64,000 nt of DNA, taken from contig NZ_CP040889.1 of NCBI RefSeq assembly GCF_006171285.1, positions 1,240,001 through 1,304,000 on the forward strand. Direction: 5' to 3'. Positions within the stretch are counted from its first letter, which is position 1. Each line of letters opens with the position of its first letter. The notes under the pieces are model-generated. The model saw nothing but the letters and a program-made list of their open reading frames with translations. It searched no databases and had not been told where the DNA came from. Shown here piece by piece: positions 40,579-55,601 of the stretch. The position numbers and the translations under genes were made by a program. The stretch is from Leclercia adecarboxylata (GTDB taxonomy: Bacteria; Pseudomonadota; Gammaproteobacteria; Enterobacterales; Enterobacteriaceae).

Positions 40579-40969
40579 ATGACAACTCCGGTAATTTCTG
40601 GTGACGGCATCTTTTCTCATGTGTTCATTGGCGCAGCCGATGTCGAGAAATCCTCCGCATTTTACGATGTCGTCCCGGGCACGCTTGGTATCAACCTCGG
40701 CCCGTTTGGCAACGGCTGGGTACTCTATGGCCGCGAAAAGCCGGCATTTATCATTGCCCGTCCGGGCAACGGTGAAGCACCTTCCGCTAACGGGGTGACT
40801 GTCGGCTTCGCTGCTGCCACCCCGGAAGAGGTTGATGCTTTCCATGCTGCCGGCCTGCCGCCGGTGGAGCTGATGAAGGTCAACGCCCGCGTGGTCACCT
40901 TCCGGGGCCTATGCTGCCTACCTGCGGGATCCGGCGGGTAACAAAATCACGGCGTATACGTTTATCTGA
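40579..40969 (+). pseudogene. VOC (glyoxalase-like) family protein (frameshifted near its end)
   Basis: About 128 residues of a vicinal-oxygen-chelate protein: GDGIFSHVFIGAADVEKSSAFYD, then FIIARPGNG and VTVGFAAATPEEVDAFHAAG. After a shift the C-terminus is AYLRDPAGNKITAYTFI. VOC proteins are common third members of plasmid-type frm operons, placed between frmA and frmB. The reaction is not established; glutathione-adduct handling is plausible. Confidence 0.78.
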
Positions 40970-41029
40970 CGTCCGGATTTAAAGATACTTCGGCTTCGGT
41001 CAGGGGAAATAACCATGAGATAACGGCTG

Positions 41030-41840
41030 ATGGAACTCATTGAGCAGCATGCCAGCTCTGGCGGCTGGCAAAACGTGTACCGGCATTATTCACAATCCCT
41101 TAATTGTGAAATGAATTTCGTGTGTATCTTCCTCCCAAAGCAGTAACAGAAAAACTGCCGGTACTATACTGGTTGTCGGGCCTGACCTGTACTGAGCAGA
41201 ATTTCATCACCAAATCAGGTATGCAGCATTATGCAGCCCGGCATAACGTCATCGTTGTTGTCCCGGATACCAGTCCCCGGGGTAATAATGTCCCGGATGC
41301 CGACAGTTGATCTTGGCCGGGGCCGGTTTTATCTGAACGCGACGGAACAGCCGTGGAATGTTCATTACAGGATGTATGACTATATTCTCAGAGAGCTTCC
41401 GGATGTCGTCATGAATCATTTTCCTGCAACGGCAAGAAAATCTATATCCGGTCATTCTATGGGAGGCTGGGTGCTCTGGTGCTGGCTCTGCGAAATCCTG
41501 GTGAATATGTGAGCGTATCAGCATTTTCCCCGATAGTATCGCTTCTCAGGTGCCATGGAACAGGCATTTAGCGCTGAAAACAGAAAAACGTGGGAAGCCT
41601 ACGATCCAGTCAGCCTCATTTTACAGGGTGAAAATTACCAGAAATCTTCATTGATCAGGGGCTGAGTGACGCCTTTTATGAAGAGCAACTGCGCACCAAA
41701 ATCCTTAGAGAGTATGCAATGAGATGAACCTCAATGCGTCGTTCCGATATCATACTGGATACGACCACAGCTATTATTTCATTTCCAGCTTTATTGGTGA
41801 GCGCCAGCACCATGCCAACAGGCTCAGGCTGTCAGCATGA
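41030..41840 (+). pseudogene. frmB: S-formylglutathione hydrolase (frameshifted)
   Basis: MELIEQHASSGGWQNVYRHY opens the gene. Then come [30 protein letters not shown] and the nucleophile region [10 protein letters not shown], where Ser is the esterase nucleophile. The end reads as HDHSYYF-type and FIGERQHHANRLRLSA. The enzyme hydrolyses S-formylglutathione to formate and glutathione, completing the frm pathway. Several indels split the frame. Confidence 0.85.
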
Positions 41841-41854
41841 GTTGATTTCCAGCC

Positions 41855-42029
41855 TCAGAAAATGCTTAATTTTCAGGCCTGAACAGGGCCTGAACCCTGC
41901 AGACCTGAGATGTGTACTGTAACTGGTGGCTTCAGCAGTTTCTCTTATGCTCAGTTTCTTGACCTGTCGGTAATACAGAACTTTCTTATGTCGTTCCTGA
42001 TCGGCCTGTTTGCCCCGGTGAATAGCCAC
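41855..42029 (-). pseudogene. Possible serine-recombinase C-terminal HTH fragment
   Basis: The minus frame has ADQERHKKVLYYRQVKKLS, then IRETAEATSYST and, after a one-base shift, SQVCRVQALFRPEN before a stop. This resembles the C-terminal DNA-binding helix-turn-helix of resolvase/invertase-type serine recombinases. No catalytic domain is present. It sits between frmB and a cluster of IS fragments and would be debris of an older transposon. Confidence 0.35.
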
Positions 42030-42058
42030 GGATAATCAGACACTTCCGAGCCGTTGAT
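42020..42058 (-). mobile_element. Terminal fragment of an IS3-family element
   Basis: About 39 bases (GTGAATAGCCACGGATAATC... to CCGTTGAT) match the left end of the IS3 element at 57937, with a one-base change and a deletion. It is the only part of that copy left here. Confidence 0.7.
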
Positions 42059-42089
42059 GGACTGACCCCGCCCCGGTGACGATCCTGCC

Positions 42090-42395
42090 CTATAGTTTGG
42101 ACTGACCCCACGCCTGTCAAATCTGTCCTCACGAGGCCTGTTCGAAGGCCTCGGACTGACGCCGCCGAGGTGGCTGTGGCGCCGGGACCGGTTATAGAAG
42201 ACTTCAATGTAATCGAAGATCCGCCGGGCCAGATCCCTGTTTTATATATGCGTTTTCTGATCCGTTCTTTTCAGCGAACTGAAGAACGATTCGGCCACCG
42301 CATTATCCCAGCAGTTGCCACGCCGGCTCATGCTCGGCGCCGGTTATGGCCCGGTAGAAGCGCTGCCAGTCGTCACTGCCGCTGGCTGCCCCGAC
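42090..42395 (-). mobile_element. IS3-family transposase C-terminal fragment
   Basis: The minus strand encodes, across shifts, [37 protein letters not shown] and VSPEAFEQA, the end of an IS3-group OrfB, followed by a terminus like GGGGTCAGTCCA. The 5' part of the element is missing and IS110 sequence follows. Confidence 0.7.
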
Positions 42396-42408
42396 GCCCT
42401 TCTAAGAG

Positions 42409-43454
42409 TCAAGCTGTTATCGGGATACTGTTGATCCGCCTGTTTTGATTGCGCAGTAACGTGTAAACTTCGCGGGAGATATATCGCTTTAGACAGCGTA
42501 TCGCTTCCATTTTGTATGTCCTTCGGCTACACGCGGCGACATATTCCTTTGTTTGCGTCAGTTCGTAAGCGTCCGATGGCGATGATGTGAAGTGCACTAT
42601 TTGCAGCACGATCTCCACCACGATTAAGTCGGTAACGGTTCGTTTTTCCAGAAGAAACGGGGACCGGGCTGACACCACAGTGCCGCAAATCCTGATTCTG
42701 ATCTTAACCGTTGAGGATTGTCTCCGGCAGTGATCAGCAACTGTGAAGCGCTTTCGTATCCGATAGCATTACGTTTAATCAGCTCAGGTGCCAACTCGTC
42801 GACAATTGCCGCAATCATGACATCCAGATCAGCGATTTCGTCATGTAACTCGAGATAGCGTCGGGCAAGGACTTTAATGAAATGCGATAAACGTTGGTTA
42901 CATTGCGGTATTCACTGGCATCAGGTCTCCAGAACTGGGGTCTGATGAGCTGCATGCGCGTCATATTTCTGAGCTGTTCACGTAATTCATCCGGGGCAGA
43001 GATAATATTTGAATGGATAATCTGGAGAGCGACTCTGCGGGCTGATATTGCTGTTTTTCGGCAAGTTTTTTAACCCGCAGGGACTCAATCATGCCATCAC
43101 GCGTTTTGGGGTAACTGTCTGATGCCTGAGAATGCTGCATGAGCGGCACATTCAGCATCAATTGTGTCACTTTACCCCGTTTGCGTCGCTCCATCCGGTC
43201 TGGAGCAGTCACCTCAAGAACTTCTAACCCGGCGTTCTGAAAATAACGAAGCAAACCAGGAATACTCAACACCAATTCGCTTTAATGTCCCAAACGAGGT
43301 CATCCATGCCATCTGCCGGTAACCTTGTCGTGTTGTGGAGAAATACTGAGTCCCAAGGACTTTATTGTTCTGATCTACGACAGCGGCAACGTGCAAATCT
43401 TTATGATGTATCCACGCCACCCACAACGGCAGCTTCGGTAACTTTATCAACCAT
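42409..43454 (-). mobile_element. IS110-family element remnant (DEDD transposase, frameshifted)
   Basis: The frame starts MIKLPKLPLWVAWIHHKDLHVAAVVD (cited in parts), where the G-x-D-x-H-K catalytic motif of IS110 is blurred by indels. APDRMERRKRGK follows, and IAAIVDELAPELIKRNAIGY and MEAIRCLKRYISREVYTLL are typical C-terminal parts. At least five indels. Bounded on the left by IS3 debris and on the right by a truncated IS3 element; no complete ends visible. Confidence 0.75.
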
Positions 43455-43689
43455 GACAGAGCTCCTGTGAGGAAACAGAGTTGAATCTCCAGACAGATAA
43501 CCGGACAGGACAGTAACGAGACAAGCCGTCAGGCCCTTCTTGAGTCACGCGCATCGGTGAGGAGATGCCTCGCATGAAGCGCTTCCGGCAACCGACGGGT
43601 CGAGGCAGGACACAAAAGGTCGATCGCTGTGTGAGTCAGGATGCGGGAAGGTCTTCACTGCATCAGTAATCACACCAATCTGGTTGCAA

Positions 43690-44618
43690 ACCAAACTAAG
43701 TGGTGGTAAAGACTGACATCGGCATTATTACTATCGCTGTGGAACATCACCCCGACGGGCTTACCACGGGTTTCCCATGCCATTTCCAGTGCTTTCATGG
43801 TGAGCCTGCTGTCCGGCGAGAACGACATGGCCCAGCCCACTGGTTTTCTTGCAGGGTCGAGAACAACGGCGAGTACGCCCAGCTTACCCGTCCAGATATA
43901 GGTCACATCACCGCACCACACCTGATTTGGTTCCGTTACGGCGAACTGTCGCTCAAGATGATTCGGGATAGCAACGTGCTCATGACCGCCACGCTTAATG
44001 GTGAGTCGGCTGCTGGCAACTGACCAGCCCCAGCTCTTTCATGAGTCTGCCAGCAAGCCAGCGCCCCATCTGGTAACCTCTCTGGGTTGCCATTGGCGGC
44101 GCTTCCTCAGAGCCGTGGCTGATGCCATGCAGTTCAAGTACCTGACTGCGTAATACAGCCCGTCTGCCGTCTGGCTTTTCAGGACGTTTTTCCAGTATTT
44201 GTAGCTGCTGCGATGAACCCCGAACACATGGCAGAGAGTGGCCACAGGATAACGCGCCCTGAGTTTCCCGATTATCGAGAACTGTTCAGGGTCTGACATC
44301 AAACGCGGTAGCCTTTTTAATATTTCATTTTCCATTTCAATACGTTGTAGCTTTTTCCTGAGCTCACAGTTTCAATTTGTTCGGGGTAATGGGGAGGCTT
44401 TTGGTGTTTTGCCCTGCCGTTCATCACGTAATTGTTTCACCCATCGCGTCATTGTGGAAAGGCCGACATCCATAGCGCTGGCTGCATCTGCCACGGTGTA
44501 GTTCTGGTCAACGACCAGTTGAGCGGATTCGCGTTTAAACTCTGCGCTGAAATTTCTTTTTTTCATTATGACACCTGTGTTGTTCTGAGGTGAGCATATC
44601 ACCTCTGTTCAGGTGGCC
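43690..44618 (-). mobile_element. Truncated IS3-family element (OrfA complete start, OrfB cut)
   Basis: OrfA starts at 44566 ([19 protein letters not shown], then [20 protein letters not shown]). OrfB pieces include [32 protein letters not shown] and [20 protein letters not shown], ending at VMFHSD, the second catalytic aspartate region. The last third of OrfB is missing and sequence of the IS110 flank follows. The right end lies near GGTGGCC at 44610-44617. The IS truncates the second IS66 copy. Confidence 0.78.
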
Positions 44619-44955
44619 AAATTCAGTAAACCACTTCATATCAGCCTGGAGCCTGTGTTGCCCGGTTGGCGCGGGATAATGGAATTAATGACAATCTGCT
44701 GTTTACCTGGCGCCAGCGTTACAGACATCTTCTGCCCGATGAAATACAACGGTCAATCAGAGAGCAAGACTCTGTTATCCCCGTTGTCCTGCCTGATATG
44801 GTCCTGTCACACCATGCTGAGCCGCACTATGAACCCGCCGCTCCAGCCTGCCGCGAGGCCATGACATGCGGGTGACTGTCGGCGGTGCCAGCCTGCGTCT
44901 GGGATTTATCACCTGCACTTCTGAAAACGCTGATCCGCGAGCTGAGCGGGAGCCG

Positions 44956-45295
44956 ATGATACCCACCGTCAGGCACTCGTATCTGGCTGGTTGCCGGGGT
45001 CACCGATATGCGTAAGTCCTTCAATGGTCTGGGCGAACTGGTCCAGCATGTTCTTGATGACAATCCGTTCTCCGGCCTGTTTATCTTCCGTGGTCGTAAA
45101 GGTGTGAGGATCCTCTGGGCTGATGCTGACGGTCTGTGTCTGTTTACCAAACGTCTGGAAGAGGGACAGTTCGTCTGGCCTGCTGTACGCGACGGCAAAA
45201 TCGCCATCACCCGCTCACAACTCGCCATGCTCCTCGATAAGCTGGACTGGCGGAAACCTAAAACTGCACGCCTTAACTCACTGACGATGTTGTAA
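44956..45295 (+). pseudogene. tnpB: IS66 TnpB (copy 2), frameshifted
   Basis: Same protein as copy 1. From MRKSFNGLGELVQHVLDD (45008) the frame is open to the stop. A two-base loss just after MIP separates it from its usual start. Confidence 0.7.
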
Positions 45296-45325
45296 AAAGC
45301 GCATGACCGCATTATAAATGGGGTC

Positions 45326-46877
45326 ATGAGTCAGGACTATCTCGCCCGTATCGCTGCGCTGGAAGACGCGCTTCGCCAGAAAGACAGCCAGCTCAGTCTC
45401 GTTGCTGAGACTGAGTCGTTCCTGCGTTCAGCGCTGGCCCGCGCAGAAGAGAAATAGAGAACGAAGAGCGTGAAATAGAACATCTGCGGGCTCAGATAGA
45501 AACTGCGCCGAATGCTGTTCGGTACCCGTTCAGAAAGCTACGCCGGCAGGTCGAAGAAGCCGAAGCCCTGCTGAAACAGCAGGAGCAGCAAAGCGATCGT
45601 TACAACGGCCGGGACAATGATCAGCAGGTTCCGCGTCAGTTGCGCCAGTCCCGTCATCGTCGCCCGTTACCGGAACATCTTCCCGCGAAATAAACAGACT
45701 GGAGCCAGCTGAAACCAGCTCGGTTGCGGCCAGTGATATGGCCTATCTCAGCGAAGTCAGCGCGGAGCAACTGGAGCTGGTCTCCAGCGCCCTGAAAGTG
45801 ATCCGCACGGTCAGGGGTGAAAAGGCCTGTACCCGATGCGACTGCGTCGTTGAAGCGCCAGCGCCCGTCCTATCGACCGGGGCATCGCCGGGCCGGGTCT
45901 GCTGGCCGCGTGTTAACGGCCAAATACTGTGAACACCTGCCGCTGTATCGCCAGTGCGAAATCTTTGCCCGTCAGGGTGTGGATCTGAGTCGTGCGCTGC
46001 TCTCCAACTGGGTGGATGCGTGCTGCCGGTTAATGGCCCCGCTGGATGAAGCCCTCTACCACTACGTGATGGACTGCCGCAAACTGCATACGGATGACAC
46101 TCCGGTGCCCGTGCTGGCGCCGGGCAGAAAGAAGACAAAACCGGGCGTATCTGGACATATGTCCGTGATAACAGCGCGGGTTCATCAGATCCGCCAGCGG
46201 CATGGTTCGCCTTCTCACCGGACCGACAGGGGAAACACCCTCAGCAACATCTTCGGCACTATCATGGCGTGCTGCAGGCGAGATGCCTTCGCAGGGTACG
46301 ACAGGTTGTTCAGCGCAGAGCGTGAAGGTGGCCCGTTGACAGAAGCGGCATGCTGGGCTCATGCGCGGCGCAAAATCGCGACGTCTATATCAGCAGGACG
46401 GCCACAGCAGAGGAGGCTCTGAAGCGCATCAGTGAGTTATACGCGATAGAAGAGAAATACGCGGCCTTCCGGCATCTCAGCGGCTGGCCGCCAGACGGTC
46501 CCGAAGTTAACCGTTGCTGATATCCCTGCATGACTGGTTGGTGGAGAAAAGTGCCACTCTGTCGAAAAAATCCCGGTTAGGCGAGGCGTTCGCTTATGCA
46601 CTGAACCAGTGGGATGGTGTTACTACTGCGATGATGGTCTGGCAGAGCCGGATAATAACGCTGCTGACGCGCTACGAGCGGTCTGTCTGGGCAAGAAAAA
46701 CTACATCTTCTTCGGCAGTGATCATGGTGGTGAACGTGGTGCTTCTGTATGGTCTGATCGGAACGTGCAGGCTGAACGGTATCCAGAGGTTACCTTCGCC
46801 ATATCTGAGCATTGCCGGAGTGGCCCATCAACAAAGTGGCCGAACTGCTGCCATGGAACAGTCTCACCAATAAATAG
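45326..46877 (+). pseudogene. tnpC: IS66 transposase TnpC (copy 2), frameshifted
   Basis: Same transposase as copy 1, with the coiled-coil start, CTRCDCVVEAP and [14 protein letters not shown]. The indels differ in position from those of copy 1, so the two copies were damaged, or misread, independently. Confidence 0.75.
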
Positions 46878-46992
46878 CCGTCAATGGCGCTCACTTAACG
46901 CTTACGTTCACCTGAGGTGTTTTGGTTATCTGGCGTTACGTGACAGTGTTGGTCAGATACTTCCACCTCTTCAGAGTAAGTTTGATATGGAA

Positions 46993-47011
46993 AAAACGCT
47001 CCCGGACGGGA
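46993..47011 (-). terminator. Terminator of pcoE
   Basis: The minus strand has CGCTCCCG/CGGGAGCG followed by TTTTTTCC, 44 bases after the pcoE stop. Confidence 0.8.
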
Positions 47012-47054
47012 GCGTAATGACTTCGGCGTCAAATGAGGGGATGGAGGCTGCGGG

Positions 47055-47330
47055 TTAATTCTGGGTGATCTGGCTGCGTGCTTTTCAGCCTGCTGCTGAT
47101 GAATAACGGAAGATAGACCATTATTCGCCTTCTCATGCACAACAGCGGCTTTCTCATGCTCGTTCATTTCGGAAAATGGCTTAGCAGTTTCTTGGGTGTT
47201 CTCAGGTTTGGATTTCATCATTTTTTTATGCATTTCAGCCATGTCCTGATGGGCAGCAGAATTGCCGTTTTGCATCATTTCATGGGACATTGCGGCTGAT
47301 CGTGACCGCTCATATCCATCATTTTCATGC
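47055..47330 (-). pseudogene. pcoE: PcoE copper-binding protein, 5'-truncated
   Basis: Periplasmic copper/silver-binding protein of the PcoE/SilE family. The remnant has MSHEMMQNGNSAAHQDMAEM, HKKMMKSKP, MNEHEKAAVVHEKANN and, after a one-base shift, the C-terminus SQITQN. Met- and His-rich segments would bind Cu or Ag ions. The signal peptide and about 55 N-terminal residues are missing; the IS903 end at 47336 cuts the gene. The rest of the pco cluster is absent. Confidence 0.85.
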
Positions 47331-47335
47331 TCCCC

Positions 47336-48353
47336 GGCTTTGTGAATAAATCAGATTTCGGAAGTCCCCCGTAGCGGGTTGTGTTTTCAGCAGGCTACGC
47401 ACGCTTTCAGGCATACCTGCTTTCATCATTTCAGCGCTCGTACCGTGGCCATAGCCTCTGCAACCCTGACCATATGTCGCAGTGTGAACCTCGAACAGCT
47501 GTTTTACCCGGTATCCGTTTCCGCTATCGAGCGACGGTTATAATCTGTTGTCCATTTCCACCGCGCATTACTCCCGGTCAGCCGCTGATTCGCAACAGCA
47601 CGGTTACGGTCTGCATATTCACCGGGCCAGTAACCCGCGCCTTTTCGGGGCGGGATAAGCGCGCTGATTTTCTTACGCCGCAGTTCATCGTGACAGAGCC
47701 GGGTGTCGTAAGCGCTCCTGCCGATGCTGCCCTGATTTTTCTGTGAGTCTGCCGGATAAGACCCGGAAGGCTTCTGAGTCCGTCACATTGTTCAGCGACA
47801 GGTCTGCACAGATGATTTCATGTGTGTTGCTGTCAACTGCCAGATGCAACTTTCGCCAGATACGGCGGCGTTCCTGGCCATGTTTTTTGACTTTCCATTC
47901 GCCTTCACCAAAGACCTTCAGCCCGGTGGAATCAATCACCAGATGCGCGATTTCACCCCGGGTGGGCGTTTTGAAACTGACATTAACCGACTTTGCGCGC
48001 TTGCTGACACTGGTGTAATCCGGGCAGCGCAACGGAACATTCATCAGTGTAAAATGGAATCAATAAACCCTGTGCAGCCCGCAGGGTCAACCAACACCGT
48101 TTAATGACCAGAACGGTGGTGATGGCGAGATCAGAATAGCGCTGAGGTCTTCCCGTGAAAGGCGTTGCCGACTCATACCGCCTGAATAGCTTCATCATCC
48201 AGCCAGAAAGTTATGGAGCCACGGTTGATGAGGGCTTTATGGGTGGGCCAGTTGGTGATTTTGAACTTTTGCTTTGCCACGGAACGGTCTGCGTTGTCGG
48301 GAAGATGCGTGATCTGATCCTTCTCAGCAAAGTTCGATTTATTCAACAAAGCC
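47336..48353 (-). mobile_element. IS903-type element (IS5 family), frameshifted transposase
   Basis: The ends are GGCTTTGTGAATAAATC (left; one T lost) and its inverted partner GATTTATTCAACAAAGCC (right), the IS903 terminal repeats. The transposase reads MALLNKSNFAEKDQITHLPD, then DYTSVSKRAKSVNVSFKT, HLVIDSTGLKVFGEGEWKVK and HLAVDSNTHEIICADLSLN. It has several shifts. The flanks share no 9-bp duplication; pcoE lies on one side and an IS1 tip on the other. Confidence 0.85.
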
Positions 48354-48422
48354 AAACAGAAGCCACTGGAGCACCCTCAAAAACACCATCATACACTAAA
48401 TCAGTAAGTTGGCAGCATCACC
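48354..48422 (-). mobile_element. IS1 left-end remnant
   Basis: About 69 bases of the IS1 left end: the start of insA (AAACAGAAGCCACTGG), the promoter region and a complete left inverted repeat GGCAGCATCACC. The rest was lost when IS903 and pcoE were joined. Confidence 0.8.
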
Positions 48423-48475
48423 TTTTGCGTCTATAGTCATGATGTCAAATGAACGCGTTTCGACAGGAAATCATC

Positions 48476-49620
48476 ATGAATAAATATCAGGCAGTTATTA
48501 TTGGTTTTGGCAAGGCTGGAAAACATTAGCCGTCACGCTGGCAAAAGCAGGTTGGCGTGTGGCTCTCATCGAACAACAAATGCAATGTGGCGGGACCTCG
48601 TATTAATATCGGCTGTATCCCAACCAAAACATTGGTTCATGACGCACAGCAGCACACAGATTTTGTCCGTGCCATACAGCGTAAAAATGAAGTGGTTAAT
48701 TTTTACGTAATAAGAATTTTCATAATCTTGCGGATATGCCCAATATCGACGTGATCGACGGCCGCGGAGTTTATCAATAATCATAGCCTGCTGTGTTCAT
48801 CGGCCTGAGGGAAATTTGGAGATTCATGGCGAGAAAATTTTATTATACCGGTGCACGCCGTGGTTCCGCCAATTCCGAATTACCACACACGGGTGTATAT
48901 GACAGCACCGGATTACTTAATCTAAAAGAATTGGGCATTTAGGTATTTTGGGCGGCGGATATATGGCGTTGAGTTCGCCTCTATGTTCGCTAATTTTGGC
49001 AGCAAAGTAACCATTTTAGAGGCAGCTTCGCTGTTTTTGCCTCGGGAAGATCGGGATATTGCTGATAATATCGCGACGATTTTACGCGATCAGGGCGTCG
49101 ATATTATCCTCAATGCCCATGTGGAGCGAATCAGTCACCATGAAAATCAAGTGCAAGTGCATAGCGAGCACGCCCAACTGGCGGTGGATGCACTGTTAAT
49201 AGCTTCCGGTCGTCAACCGGCTACCGCTTCGTTACATCCAGAAAATGCCGGTATCGCAGTAAACGAGCGCGGGGCAATTGTCGTTGACAAGCGATTACAT
49301 ACCACCGCAGACAATATTTGGGCGATGGGAGATGTTACCGGCGGGCTGCAATTTACTTACATATCACTGGATGATTACCGCATTGTACGTGATGAGTTAC
49401 TGGGTGAAGGCAAACGTAGTACTGATGATCGGAAAATGTGCCTTATTCCGTATTTATGACACCGCCCCTGTCCAGGGTTGGTATGACAGAAGAACAAGCC
49501 AGAGAGAGTGGTGCTGATATTCAGGTGGTGACATTGCCTGTAGCTGCAATTCCGCGCGCCAGAGTGATGAACGATACCCGTGGGGTATTAAAAGCGATTG
49601 TTGATAATAAAACCCGGTAA
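48476..49620 (+). pseudogene. rclA: RclA-like pyridine nucleotide-disulfide oxidoreductase, 3'-truncated and frameshifted
   Basis: Flavin disulfide reductase that protects against reactive chlorine and copper. The start MNKYQAVIIGFGKAGK has the FAD-binding glycines. The redox region (normally GGTCINIGCIPTKTLV) appears as INIGCIPTKTLVHDAQQH after a shift. NAD binding is seen at FANFGSKVTILEAASLFLPR, and IWAMGDVTGGLQFTYISLDD is intact. The protein stops at LKAIVDNKTR, about 65 residues short, so the dimer-interface end is lost. Close to E. coli RclA. It follows the IS1 remnant. Confidence 0.85.
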
Positions 49621-49784
49621 TGCTGTCAACCTGTTGATGACTATTTTAATCTGTAGTCATTCAATCCTTGTAACATCAGGATGATCCTGGTGTCAGTGAA
49701 AATACGAAATCAACACGTTGGTATCATTACCCACCTGTGAACTGACGTCGGCATTTTGAATCTCACTTCGGCGTGCCCCCTCCG

Positions 49785-49851
49785 AATGGCGCAAAACATT
49801 TCGTGGTATGGCATGATAGCACCCGAAGAGAGTCAATTCAGGGTGGTAAAT
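49785..49851 (+). promoter_or_regulatory. lacI promoter region
   Basis: GAATGGCGCAAAACATTTCG and GGTATGGCATGATAGCACC match the weak E. coli lacI promoter with a few changes, and AGGGTGGTAAAT precedes the GTG start. Confidence 0.8.
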
Positions 49852-50930
49852 GTGAAACCAGTAACGCTATACGATGTCGCAGAGTATGCCGGTGTCTCTT
49901 ATCAGACCGTTTCCCGCGTGGTGAACCAGGCCAGCCACGTCTCTGCGAAAACGCGGGAAAAGGTGGAAGCGGCGATGGCGCAGCTGAACTACATTCCCAA
50001 CCGCGTGGCACAACAACTGGCGGGGAAACAGTCGTTGCTGATTGGCGTTGCTACCTCCAGTCTGGCCCTGCACGCGCCGTCGCAAATTGTCGCGGCGATT
50101 AAATCTCGCGCCGATCAACTGGGTGCCAGCGTGGTGGTGTCGATGGTAGAACGAAGCGGCGTCGAAGCCTGTAAAGCGGCGGTGCACAATCTTCTCGCAA
50201 CGCGTCAGTGGGCTGATCATTAACTATCCGCTGGATGACCGATGCCATTGCTGTGGAAGCTGCCTGCGCTAATGTTCCGGCGTTATTTCTTGATGTCTCT
50301 GACCAGACTCCCATCAACAGTATTATTTTCTCCCATGAAGACGGTACGCGACTGGGCGTGGAGCATCTGGTCGCATTGGGTCACCAGCAAATCGCGCTGT
50401 TAGCGGGCCCATTAAGTTCTGTCTCGGCGCGTCTGCGTCTGGCGGGCTGGCATAAATATCTCACTCGCAATCAAATTCATCCGATAGCGGAACGGGAAGG
50501 CGACTGGAGTGCCATGTCCGGTTTTCAACAAACCATGCAAATGCTAAATGAGGGCATCGTTCCCACTGCGATGCTGGTTGCCAACGATCAGATGGCGCTG
50601 GGCGCAATGCGCGCCATTACCGAGTCCGGGTTGCGCGTTGGTGCGGATATCTCGGTAGTGGGATACGACGATACCGAAGACAGCTCGTGTTATATCCCGC
50701 CGTTAACCACCATCAAACAGGATTTTCGCCTGCTGGGGCAAACCAGCGTGGACCGCTTGCTGAAACTCTCTCAGGGCCAGGCGGTGAAGAGCAATCAGCT
50801 GTTGCCCGTCTCACTGGTGAAAAGAAAAACCACCCTGGCGCCCAATACGCAAACCACCTCTCCCCGCACGTTGGCAGATTCCTTAATGCAGCTGGCACGA
50901 CAAGTTTCCCGACTTGAAAGCGGGCAGTGA
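49852..50930 (+). pseudogene. lacI: Lactose repressor LacI (frameshifted)
   Basis: GTG start, then the DNA-binding domain VKPVTLYDVAEYAGVSYQTV, the core domain and the C-terminal tetramer helix (LMQLARQVSRLESGQ), nearly identical to E. coli LacI. Two small deletions near 50203 and 50240 shift the frame for about 35 bases and would truncate the protein at about residue 124. If these are sequencing errors the gene is intact. Confidence 0.92.
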
Positions 50931-50942
50931 GCGCAACGCAAT

Positions 50943-50964
50943 TAATGTGAGTCAGCTCACTCAT
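50943..50964 (+). promoter_or_regulatory. CRP site of the lac promoter
   Basis: TAATGTGAGTCAGCTCACTC is the E. coli lac CRP site with one change at its centre. Confidence 0.9.
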
Positions 50965-50978
50965 TAGGCACCCCAGGC

Positions 50979-51008
50979 TTTACACTCTATGTGTCCGGCT
51001 CGTATGTT
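50979..51008 (+). promoter_or_regulatory. lac promoter -35 and -10
   Basis: TTTACA, an 18-base spacer and TATGTT, as in the E. coli lac P1 promoter. Confidence 0.88.
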
Positions 51009-51015
51009 ATGCGAA

Positions 51016-54109
<3,094 letters not shown>

Positions 54110-54115
54110 TAATAA

Positions 54116-55396
<1,281 letters not shown>

Positions 55397-55461
55397 GAAA
55401 TTAATGTCGGATACGGCGCGAGCGCCTTATCCGACCAACTTATCAGGACGGAATGTTAAAA

Positions 55462-55601
55462 ATGAACATGTCGATGACAGAAAAAATAAAAGCAGGCAAG
55501 CTATTTACCGATATGTGCGAAGGCTTACCTGAAAAAAGACTTCGTGGGAAAACATTAATGTATGAGTTCAATCACTCGCATCCATCAGAAGTTGAAAAAA
55601 G
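55462..55601 (+). pseudogene. lacA: Galactoside acetyltransferase, truncated by IS1
   Basis: The ATG at 55462 opens MNMSMTEKIKAGKLFTDMCE. About 46 codons match E. coli LacA and stop where IS1 begins. The remaining 150 or so residues are absent on the far side of the IS1, so the insertion was accompanied by a deletion. A REP-like palindrome (55408-55437) lies between lacY and lacA, as in E. coli. Confidence 0.9.

Larger units (their letters stand above)
44637..46905 (+). mobile_element. IS66-family element, 5'-truncated (copy 2)
   Basis: Nearly identical to copy 1 but lacks the left end and the first 75 or so bases of tnpA; the neighbouring IS3 sits at the break. The right terminus CACTTAACGCTTAC is intact at 46905. 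It has the same orientation as copy 1, and the two bracket the frm cluster. Confidence 0.88.
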
